In this document: in pieces, positions 46,501 to 56,182 of the stretch | Numbering within the stretch: position 1 is the first letter of the stretch | Layout: each line of letters opens with the position of its first letter | NCBI GenBank assembly: GCA_001051155.2 | Contig: JYIP02000008.1 | Location: forward strand, 1,798,001-1,862,000 | DNA length: 64,000 bases | Direction of reading: 5' to 3' | From: Chrysoporthe austroafricana | Taxonomy: Eukaryota > Ascomycota > Sordariomycetes > Diaporthales > Cryphonectriaceae | Translations under genes and position numbers: made by a program | Notes under the pieces: generated by a model | Databases searched by the model: none | Told to the model about the DNA's origin: nothing | What the model saw: the letters and a program-made list of their open reading frames with translations, nothing else

Positions 46501-47600
46501 TACGCAGCGATATTAACATTTGTATGGGTTCGGGCCGCGAAAATCCTCGAAATAAGCACGAAAATCCCGCGATATCGGGTAAGCCGCCTCGTCCCTATAG
46601 ACCGTAGCTGCATCAGAATCTGGAAAGCGATATCGGCATACTCGTAGCGACTATTATCGATACAGCCCGATACCAGCCATTATACTACCTTTCGTTCGGG
46701 CGTTTTGTAACTACGCAAGTATAAAGCTTTACTGCTCGAGTTCTCGAAACCTGTACAATATTGGCCTCGCGTAAGCGAATACTCGCCTCCGTCCTAGACA
46801 ATGCAAGAAAGTCGGACCTGGCTGCTGCAGCGCAAGCATTATCGACCACGCCAGTCGCAACGCAGCCTATATCTCGATCTGCGCAAGATGCTGGTATCGA
46901 AAGACGTCGATAGGACAGCAAAGGCAACGCCGATCTCCTGGCACCCACCAAGACTGCACAGCACAGGATAGCGGAATCAAGTCCTACGCTCGCGCCTACT
47001 GAGGATCACGGCAATCTGCACGACGCCATACCTGCGGGGTCGATAAATTGGGAAATCCGCAGCGCCACGTTACCAAGTCCAAGCACAGGCAATGCCGGCC
47101 CAACACAACTTGGGGCCTTCGTAGACCCTCTGCGATCACAAGGCTTCGCATCCGTTTGCAAAAGTCGTCACGAACCGCAGTCAACGCCTCGCGGACCACA
47201 TCCAGCCGCCTGGGACATTCACTCTTTTACGAAATCTCAGGGAATTTCCCTTTTGCTTATTCAAGACGAGACTTCTATATAGCGAGCCGATTGTGAAGAT
47301 CTGTACGTTTCAAAATGTCGTTGCACTAGCTGGGTATAGTCTTTAATACTGCAGACAAACGAGCCGCTATTCACTGGCGAAATATTTTGGTTGTGATAAT
47401 GCCGATATCGAAATAGTATAGAGGAATGTATAAGAGATCCATGCGAATTAAAACCTGGAATTACAAATTCGCTTTCATATTGCGCAAAGCCTCAATTGTA
47501 AATGCTTGCATTATGCCATAATCAAGAATACAAATTCCGTAATGGACTAGCCAATCGCGAATACTTTCGCATTACTTTAATATACTTGCCCCCTTGCTAA
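43582..47600 (+). pseudogene. sirtuin - Ulp1-like cysteine protease fusion (RIP-damaged)
   Basis: ATG at 43582, intron 43748-43827 (80 nt, with ACTAAC branch-like sequence), then one frame to TAA at 47598-47600: about 1,312 codons. Residues ~40-60 hold the NAD-binding IVVIAGAGISVSAG|IPVFRS motif of Hst-type sirtuins, followed by FHKMLAKIA, IQNID and IGRLKLRIILY. From ~44640 a Ser/Gln-rich linker leads to a Ulp1/C48-type domain at ~45560-45990 (LSDNYIIALIRQQLQ; RDYWIA; QNDRQSYSFHIV by position). A C-terminal Cys-rich domain ends the frame (CRCTSWV, GEIFWL). Stops are nearly all TAA/TAG plus a few TGA. The sirtuin catalytic His is Tyr (QLYNG), one zinc-finger CxxC reads YKQY, and the protease His and Cys are both Tyr. 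Domain identities are good for the sirtuin and fair for Ulp1. Fusion is inferred from the shared frame. Confidence 0.68.
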
Positions 47601-47607
47601 TGATCTA

Positions 47608-47815
47608 GTGACCGCAGTCAACCGATACTTGTATAAGAAAGCAGCAGCTATCATGAGGGTAAGCGAGAATATAACGATTCCTAAAGTCGCCCAAGCTGTT
47701 AGCGACCAAGTGCCATTACGGGCGCCGTATACATTTGATAAGACAGTAACCAGTCCCCTGATACAATTGAGAACGCCAAGACTAAAGCGAAATTTGTTAT
47801 TCGACCGGAACTTCG
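47608..47815 (-). pseudogene. C-terminal fragment of a multi-pass membrane protein, copy 1
   Basis: The minus strand reads LGVLNCIRGLVTVLSNVYG, then WSLTAWATLGIVIFSLTLMI and a short basic tail: two transmembrane helices. It is a paralogue of 51650-52160, sharing LN...GL(V/I)TVL.NVYG and WSLTAW. The plus-strand ORF over the same bases is a shadow. Family unidentified. Confidence 0.5.
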
Positions 47816-48285
47816 ACTAGAAATAATACCATTTATACAGCAATTGTAGCTACCGTATTTCCGTTATCGGAAGCCAGAGAGAGTCCCTAGTGATTACATA
47901 ATGCCATCTAGCTTGCAGGACCCTAGGCCAAAGTCCAGGCCATGGGGTATTTCAAGCCTCCTTTCAGTAAAGCCGGTATGTCGAGCTGCGAAATATTTTG
48001 GCTCGATTTAAGGACGAAAGGGGTAGCTTAGCCGAAACAATGGACTGGTAACTCGCGGGAAGGACTGATCCTGATATATGCTCACTATCGGACCTAAGCT
48101 GAGACTATGGTACTTACGAGAGGCAAAATGATAGATTGAAGCTATCATACACATGATAGGTGTAAGAACAATCTGGAAATCGAAATCAAGAAATATTACA
48201 TAGTTCTCCCTAACTTTGTTTCGTATGTAGATATCTTGCAGTTGAAGTTCATATAAATAAAAGCGACTTCGAACCTATCCTTAGA

Positions 48286-49266
48286 TTAGCTGGACTCGGT
48301 ATCCAAAGTAAATAGGGCAGGCATAAGAAAATTACTATTCCTTAATAAATTTAATAAAGAGGTCCAAAGCATCTTCTCACACCCCATCAAAACCACTTTT
48401 ATGTAGTTCGGGGGGTTAATAGCATTTCCAAGCAGTGGTTGCTGCTCGGGGTCGGAGGGTCTGGCAATAGGGGGGCCCATATTATACCGGTAGGTATAGT
48501 GCATTCCTTCGCCTTCGACGGAAACATAGATTTTGGTGCTGGGGTGTTTTAAGGCTAGCCTTTCGACCTTTAGCTGAGACAGTCTGACTCGTACGGAGAA
48601 TAGGCTCTTCATAGTGTAATGAACTTGAGGGTTTGAATATAAAGGGTATAGGGAACGGATGTAAGTATCGCTGTTCAGCAGCATAAAGTTGACCTGCCTC
48701 GGTATTTTAATCTCGCTGCCCACGGTTCTAACCAATGTTCGGGAGCAGAGCTTGGAATCCAGGGTCCGGGATCCAGGGTTCGAGATCCAGGATTTGGCGA
48801 GTTCCCTGGAGAGCTAGCCGCAAGGAACCCTAATCAGATATTTGCGGTTTAGCACCAGTCTCTTTCTACTACTAGCATCTTTCATAGCAAGGGTGGGTCC
48901 GATAGCTTGCGAAACTACCATCATATAACAAGACGAACGAGCGTTTAGATTTTCGCAATGCGCTACGGGGGTGGTCGTCGTAGTTCTCAAGACCTCAAGC
49001 ACTTTGCGCGACTCGACCGCGTAATATTTCGCTGGCGACCGGCATAATACCTGGATGAGATATCCTGGAGTGGTTGCTGGGTAGTCTTGATAGACATTAT
49101 AGTATTACGGGATTTCCGTTCCGGTTTGGTGGATCAACCTCTTTACGACTTAGTACTTGCTTATATTACGCAGAATATTCGTCTCCCTGAGATAAGAACA
49201 GTCCACGGAGCCCAGAGGTAAATAAAATCCATCCAATTTGATATTTCAGAAATATCCCCCCGGGCC
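48286..49266 (-). pseudogene. degraded hypothetical protein, single frame with RIP-type stops
   Basis: One minus-strand frame of about 327 codons. It is interrupted by a TAG at 48814-48816, further TAA codons upstream of 49100, and a TGA. Coherent pieces: YYAVESRKVLEVLRTTTTTP, SSRKRLVLNRKYLIRV, then an Arg/Leu-rich part and a proline-rich ARPSDPEQQPLLGNAINPPN near the end. No membrane helix or recognised domain. The start is not resolved. Confidence 0.4.
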
Positions 49267-49349
49267 TATGAAAATGCTGCAAGTCGCCAAATAAATGCTT
49301 TACATTATGGCCCTACCGCACTACTAGCTTGCGCCTTCCTCTTATCAAA

Positions 49350-50250
49350 TCACCTAACGGGAAATGAGGGACCAGAGCAGATCAAATTTGCGAAACGAGC
49401 TTCGGCTGGATAGCGTACAATTCTCCCTGTCTCGCCCATACTTGTTCGCGGCTGTCGTACTGGCATGGGAGGTATTGACACTGCCCACGGCGTTGCTCCA
49501 GTCCGGGTCTTCGCACTGAAGCAATCTGCTTCGTAAGAGAGCCTTCTGTATATCGGGCAAGGTGAATCGACCGAAGATGAGGGGCTCGTCGGAATCGATT
49601 TCAAAAATGCTACCGAGTATGGGGAGATCAATGAAGATGGATTTCCCTGCGTTTGCGCCCGGGGGGGGGGGGCATTTCTCTTGCCTTGTGCTGAGCGAAG
49701 AAGTTTACGAAAGAGCAATAAGGTGCTGTATATCTTATCTTCTGTGCCCTCTGACGGACGGCCGGTTTTCTCTAGAAGTAATTCTTGGAAAACTGCGACC
49801 CGTATATTATAGTCTCTTTCGAGCAGGTCGTATGCGGATATACTTATTGGATTGCCCAGGAATTGTAGGACGAGGAGAACGCTATGCAGAAAACAGCGAC
49901 GCAGAATTTTGGGATCAGAGTTCTAAATTTACGATTAGTAGACTATCTCTCGAAAGCGGATATCATAACTTACCAGAATATCCCGTAATACAATTCTTTT
50001 TGTTGAGTATTATGCGAAGATATTGATCGAAGCCGTAACCACGTTAAGACTGTATGGCTGCTATAGCGTAACGAAATAAAAGACGCTATGCCTTGCGTAA
50101 TGCCTCTGCATATTCATAGATCCTTTGCTTTCTTTCTGTCAGGCTTAAAGCAGGAAGCTTTGGCCGTAATAGTAATTCGAATAGTAGTCCATAATATCGG
50201 TGCTATAGGAAGCTTATAATGCAAACTGTAATCTCATACTACCTGTACTC
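49350..50250 (-). pseudogene. degraded coding region, unknown product
   Basis: Coding-like pieces on the minus strand are 50250-50040 (LLFELLLRPKLPALSLTERK), 49810-49690, and 49660-49354 (GKSIFIDLPILGSIFEIDSD, later LPDIQKALLRSRLLQCEDPD, ending TAG). Frames differ between pieces. A 13-base G/C homopolymer at 49661-49673 lies between two of them and could hide a frameshift. The plus-strand ORF 49562-50026 is judged a shadow. No domain recognised. Confidence 0.3.
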
Positions 50251-50259
50251 GACAAGCTT

Positions 50260-51640
50260 TCTAATAACGAATATAATCGGCATATGCCGGATCAGAGTCT
50301 ATTTCGTACCTTTATCGTCAAGTTAGTGTGCTGGCACCCAAATAGCATGATCTGGTAATTCTTTATACAGATTATCATATTAAGCGCAATTCTTTCCGTA
50401 ACTTGAGAGAATAAGCCTTAATCAGATCTTTTCCAAAATCTATACCTACCTGGATAATAGTCTGTATCCTCAATACGTTTTGTCTGTTTGGAAATAGGCC
50501 TCGAGACGGTAGCTGTTTAGCGATAGAAAATATGTTAGCAAATAATCATATTTCTTAGGAAGCCCGGGCTGGTATATTACCTGGGCTGCAGTTCGTACTG
50601 CTAATAGGGCTTTTTCTTTATCGCGCTAGGGCTCTTTCGCAAATCGCTACCAGCCCCAGAAAGCTGAGACCGCCCAATCAATCAAATACAGAGGTAAAAG
50701 AGCTATAGCAGAGTCTGAAAACTGTCGTTTGTGCACTTTGAGAGTCACCTCCAATCTGAGGCGTCAAGCTCGGAGACCTGGGAACAGATATGGCTACCCT
50801 TTTCTCGAGGTAACGGCAGTTGCTATATGGGTACTATGTCCTGCAGCCTAAATTTACAAGCAAGGGGCTATTCAAGTACGTATCCTCGCGGGGACAATTT
50901 TGCAAAGGCCAACGCAAGAGTGCAATAGATTCCATAGAACGACTGGATATGTAAAATGGAATGTATAGGCAACGCAAGTGTTCCGGCGGTTGGATACGAG
51001 ACAATGCCTTATCATGCATTAAAGAGGCTGCGTAGCCTGCGAACATATTGGAACCTTGGGAGATTGACCGTGGGCAGCCATGCACGGCCTGTATCACTAT
51101 AATCGTGAAACAGGCGCCCTCGGATAGTGCTGATATCTGTCTGCTACTACCAATAGCGCAAGGAGTTTTGCTGAAAGATCGACTTTATTCCGGTACAGCC
51201 TCGGCAGCGAGTTTGTCGTAATGGTAAGTCCCGTTCGGAGATTTAGCCCTTATTACAGGATGGTTCCCGGCCAGTCCTATCATAACATGGGCTTACAAGA
51301 TGAGGACGTCGCACGTAGGCTCGCATCTATAACCTTCAATATAGTCTTTTACTGATCCTGCTGCAAAGTGCAATATAGTTCTATTCAGGCTTTTCGCGCC
51401 GGGGACAGTACGGCATAGGAAGGTGCTTTAAACGGATGCGATAAAACTTGCTGCTATGGAATTATACATATGCCACTCAGCAATCTTCGAAAAGACCTAT
51501 TATAACCCAATAGCGTACGTATAGAGTGAGGTCTTCTATTGATAAACGTAAAGAGAATATAAGTGGCAAGCGCTACAATATATATATTCTACAATAGTCG
51601 AGTCCCTTTAACAGCCCTATATCTTGCCTAGTTTCGGTTC
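50260..51640 (-). other. degraded DNA with weak minus-strand coding signal
   Basis: Between about 51260 and 50640 one minus-strand frame reads plausible protein (RGRLFHDYSDTGRAWLPTVN, ALAFAKLSPRGYVLEQ-type stretches) interrupted by TAG/TAA/TGA. No family recognised. 51260-51640 and 50260-50640 show nothing convincing. Confidence 0.22.
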
Positions 51641-51649
51641 ATAAGTTGA

Positions 51650-52160
51650 ATAAGCCGCCAGTAATAAGATAAAGATCCCATTACGGTACAGATTAGGGAG
51701 GATAATACGATTGCTAGTATAGTCCAAGCCGTTAGGGACCATGAACCATATTGAAGGCCATATACATTAAGTAGAACAGTAATCAGTCCACTGCAACTAT
51801 TTAAGAGGCCTGGTCTGAAAGTTCGAGTAGTAAGCTAGAGCATTTTAAAAGAAGGGGGACATTTCCTTACAGAAAAATTCGGCTAAGGAGCCACACATAA
51901 TTCGATCGGAATATCGACTACAACTAGCCGAGTCCACAGGCTCCGCTCAAATAGAAATAGGTAGCGAGGAGCAGCAATGGAAGGTTTCGAACAGTATCTT
52001 GACCCGTGCGCGTTTCTTCTGACTGTTGTAAAATTTCCGAGCTTGCAAAGGATGTGAAAGTAGCCGGCAAGATGAAAAATCCAGCTAGCAATATCCAGGA
52101 ATACAGTGCTGCTAGAGTCTGTATATAGTAGGCGTCTCGGTAGCCTCAATAACCATACAG
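51650..52160 (-). pseudogene. multi-pass membrane protein, copy 2 (degraded)
   Basis: The minus strand reads YRDAYYIQTLAALYSWILLA and GFFILPATFTSFASSE (helix 1), LPLLLLATYFYLSGACGLG (helix 2), then after stops and a frameshift GLLNSCSGLITVLLNVYG and WSLTAWTILAIVLSSLIC (helices 3-4). The C-terminal half matches copy 1 at 47608-47815. Probably a four-helix fungal membrane protein of unknown function. Both copies lie next to sirtuin genes. Confidence 0.5.
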
Positions 52161-52592
52161 TAATATGCGGAAATCATTTTCATCTCTCTTGTAAATTAAT
52201 ACAAGTAATGCTTCTCCCAGAGACGACTATCTGAATATGTATGCGAGGAGTGTAAGTTACAGAAATATGTATAGCCCTTACCACGAACCCTGAAAACGGG
52301 ATATAATTTATAAAGACTCGATTGAGGATATCCTTTGGGTAATTGGCCTTATGGACAAAATGGAGGGCGCTATACCGCAAACCAGCATCTGACCAGGGTC
52401 CAACCTATAATTAGCTGCAACCATATCCCGACCGTAACTTGGGTATAAAGACAAAGCGCGGGAAACGGGGAACAGGAAATGGAAAACTGGGGAACGGAAT
52501 TGGACCTGCAACGCCCTTCCTAGAGCCCCTAGCCATACCAAAGATTGTCAATCCAAAATGATAGGGTCCTCAAAACTTGTGCCCGAGCCTCC

Positions 52593-53609
52593 TTACAAGC
52601 TGGACAAGCCCCATTTTCTTACTACTGCCCTTCCAGGACTTGAACTCGTTATATCTTCCAAGATGCCGGCTTGATAACCCAGAAACCGCATACAAGCATC
52701 GCAATCCCATTTGATCCAATAATCAAGAAATTCGCGGCAATCATATCGCGGCCTCGATAGATTGATATGCACTACAAGTCCCCCATTCATCCGAACTCTC
52801 TTTGCAAATCGCTTAACTAATAATTTAGGTCTATCAACCTGAAAACTTATACCAAGTATTAGAAGAAAATCGGGGCATGCATTTTTATCAATGGTAATAA
52901 ACTGAGCAATTTTCTCACCGTACGGGTAATGGTTCTGCCCTAGCCGTATAATGTCCGGCAAAAGCTGCCCAATTGATATCCGGCATTTCCCTGCTCTTTC
53001 TCGATTATCAGAATGGGTTATACAATCAGGATACAGGACTTCTTAATTAGTTAGAATCATAGACTTGAAAAGTTCCCAAGTGAATAAATATTAACAGAGG
53101 TTGTACCGTAAGTGACAGTAGGAATTATAAAGTTCGATATAATCAGCATTGCGATTTTCGATATCGTTAACGAGCCTTGCTTTGTGTTCGAGTTAATCGA
53201 TATTCTGGGTATAATATCGAAGAAGTCGGCCGTTATTACGCATTGCAATGATAACTTTGTGGGCGTCGGTCGGCTGGCTTTTGCAGGCCATGTTGTGCAA
53301 GTGGAGAGCTGATTTTCGAAACCGTGCCCTGCTCGTAACATTATGAACAGCCGTCTCGCGGAAAACTTCTCCTTTAGCGTATAAACCGCCCGAGGACCGG
53401 AAGTCCTGTTTCGATTCAGTTTTACAGTCTTTGAGTAATAGGGGTATCTAACTGACTGGAATCCCAGCAGCTATACTCATTCCTGCGCCTATGATAACGA
53501 TAATTCGTTTGGCTTGACTTAAAGTTTTGCCGATATGGTCCAATTCATGATAAGAACTTGGACCGACAAACTCTATCGATATTTTTGATACTGGCACGAT
53601 TTGATCCAT
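52593..53609 (-). pseudogene. second sirtuin (Hst-type NAD-dependent deacylase), RIP-damaged
   Basis: Minus strand, ATG at 53609-53607, intron 53406-53456 (51 nt), 321 residues in one frame. Motifs: IVIIGAGMSIAAGIP|DFRSSGGLY split by the intron, RYYTQNID, then LRYNLC and YPDC where two CxxC zinc sites are expected, IGQLLPDIIRLGQ, PDFLLILGISFQV and HINLSRP. Stops at 53193-53195, 53091-53093 and 53043-53045 are TAA for CAA. The active-site His of the usual LHG is Tyr (ELYNS), and one Cys of each zinc pair is Tyr. All of these fit C-to-T/G-to-A change. Unlike the sirtuin at 43582 it ends after the Sir2 domain, with no Ulp1 part. Confidence 0.75.
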
Positions 53610-55273
53610 TATCGAATCTTGTTTATAGGTAGTAGTAAGAGGTATAGGCTGGCGTGGCAGCGTACAGTGCTGCATGGCTAATACCCGGAATATAGGAGTG
53701 AAAGAAAGAGGACAGGGACGGGAGAGGAAGGGGGGGAACGGCGTAGGTATATATACCCTGAGCGAGCATGCGTCATGCTTGTTTGTCAGCCCTGCCTGAT
53801 TCGCATTTCCTAACGGCAACCAAGACCAAGCAGCTCTGTACTTCTTCATAGCGTCAATGACGATAAGCTGCCACATTAGTAGATATTCAAGGTCGCGCAG
53901 CCTTTGCTTGATAATCGAATATCTTCTGAGCTATACTTACGAGGTTTACAGCCTTTCATCTCGGCAGCAGGTTTAGTATGGCGGCCTGAAAGATTCCAAA
54001 TGTCAGCCAGGCTGGGGATACTATACGCTATTCCTGTAGCAGCGTCAGTGCCCCTTCCTTCCTGAATTATAAGCGAAATTCAAGAGCATGGGAGAGCAGT
54101 CCCCCCTCTTATCATAACGGTAGAATGCTTAGCCCTTTCCTAAGCACTTTGAAGCCAGTTGGACCGGCTCCCCAGTGCAGCCAATGGGCTAGCACGCCGA
54201 AGGCGCCTACGGTAGCGGCCAGACGAGCTCTAGAGCAAGTATCTGCACGTATCCCACGTTATATGGAATGTCGGATCGTACTATCCCCGTACCTAAACCA
54301 ATTATACAATTGCCGATAATGAGAGAGGCTATTTGCTGAACAGATACCGGGAGATATTGCTCTTGTCTATATTTTGGCGGTAGTAGAATAGACTATTCTT
54401 ACCAATACTATGCCAATATATGGAAGTGACCTTTGAAAATGCATATCCTTCGGACAAGCGATAAAGTTATTCGTACAGTGCATTATGCTACTGGCCGTAA
54501 TCGAAGCTCAGGCGAATCGGGAAGAGCCTTTCAGAATATTTACAGGATAGTGAATATATAGGTTATTATAGATAAGGACGACCAGTAAGAACATTCGTAA
54601 TTTGTAGACCGCATTTGGCTGATCGATCGTCTTCAGTCCTATTGAATTCATACTAAGTCTTGGACGCGAGAATCACGAGATGCGAAAGGAGCCTCTGGGT
54701 CGACAGGTTCCAGCTTATCTGGGTCAAGCTGTTTTTCTTCAAGTACAGTAGCTCGGCAGAAATACCCTTACAACTCTAAGCCTTATATATACAGAGGCTA
54801 GTACCGAGCCGACTGATTAAATGAATATATTTTCTGGGGCGCGAGCGCGGGTTGGCGCTTGGATAGGCTGAACTTCAGTGCAGCCAGGTTCGTTAATGCG
54901 TCGGCTCAGACCTTACGATCCGAAAGCCGACTACGTTAACGAAAGGACCCAAAGACTATCAGAACGTCCACCGTTATGCCACTCGCATGTCTCCGACATG
55001 GTAGGCATTGCGAGCGTCGCGACCATCCTAGACCGATATCGACGCCTGCCATAGCTGCTATAATTGGCGCATGCGCAAGGAAAAGCCTGCGCAGTGGCTC
55101 AACTCGTAACTGTCGCTATATAGGCCTAGGCGATTAAAAAGTGCGACCTGCCCGCTCTGGGTTAGCAGTGCTGGCTATCTCCTCTTCCCCTCTCTCCTTC
55201 CTTTATCCGACATATACACGCATATACACATATACTTGCAGAGCAGCTCAGCTTGCGCATATAAGCCTATACG
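53610..55273. other. no intact gene; one weak fragment
   Basis: Mostly non-coding. On the minus strand around 54345-54110 a frame without clear start reads LYNWFRYGDSTIRHSI and LAATVGAFGVLAHWLHWGAG, which looks protein-like but is unidentified. From 54350 to 55273 only short ORFs are seen. The upstream part (53610-53880) is the promoter side of the sirtuin. Confidence 0.3.
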
Positions 55274-55894
55274 ATGGATGCTGCTAGCGCTTATAGCGTT
55301 GACTTTGCCACGGCCGAAAATGTCGACGTAAAGGCCATGCTGGCTGAATTTTTCGACTTTGAAAGGGCAGCAGCCCAGTTATACCTAGCTGTAAAGCCAA
55401 AAACAGGTTTAATACCGCAGCCGCCAGAAGAACTCGAGCCAAATATGCATAGCAGTAAGCCAAAAGCAATAGCTATAGTATTGCCAAAGCCGGAACCGGA
55501 ATCAACGCAAACCTTGAACCCGATACCCATTGCGTACGGCCGAGCCGAATATATCCGTCTCGAGAAGATTAGCTTTATCATTAATAGTTTCAAAGACGAT
55601 TTCCGGTAGAATAGGCGATCCCGGGCATAATGCGATAAGTCTAATAGCAGTATCGAAATGCGATAGATATTCGAACTACTAGGATCTCTGCTTGAGGTTA
55701 GCGTATGCCAAGCAGGAATCGGGTATGCCGCCCTGTTCCGTTAGAACGCTGGACTAGGCTTTTTCGACAGGTCGACTGTAAAGGGCAATAAGCTCTACGT
55801 TACTTTGGAAGAAATAAAGGCTATAGTAGAGAATCCTTGGGCACGACAATTTGAAGGCTACTACCATTAATACTATAGGTATATTGAAAATTGA
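55274..55894 (+). pseudogene. hypothetical protein, RIP-type stops
   Basis: ATG at 55274. One frame of 206 codons runs to TGA at 55892-55894, interrupted by TAG/TAA codons at 55607-55609 and several later positions that would be Gln. The first 111 residues are intact: acidic, Pro/Glu-rich (PKPEPESTQTLNPIPIAYGR), with a helical N-terminus. The second half reads EMRQIFELLGSLLEVSVCQA and KLYVTLEEIKAIVENPWARQ after treating the stops as Gln. No domain recognised. Confidence 0.4.
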
Positions 55895-56182
55895 AAGAGC
55901 TTATATAGCTGTTCGCTTGCTTTGCGTCGCTCTCACTCGTTTCTTCGCTCGATATTCGTAATCTTCTCCTTCCCGATACCTTTTATTGCCTAATCGTTAA
56001 GCTTAATCCGGATTCAGCTTACCCTATCCCTTTTGTCCTTCTAAAGCGATTTCCTTTGTCTGACCTTCACTGCTTATAAGCTGTATTATCCCTATATATT
56101 TCCTGCAAATAATGGCCGATTAAGCCCGCGTTACGCTATATATATCTCCGTAAATGGCCGCGCAATGAAATATCCATTCTTC

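Noticed and set aside
50260..50640. Hsp70-like start (VGIDFGKDLIKAY) on the minus strand
   Set aside because: Only about 12 residues resemble the ATPase motif, no further Hsp70 motif follows, and the frame breaks at once.
54110..54345. Sugar-transporter (MFS) fragment read as LIIGNCIIGLGTGIV on the minus strand
   Set aside because: Another frame of the same bases (WFRYGDSTIRHS...AHWLHWGAG) stays open longer; neither is convincing enough to name.
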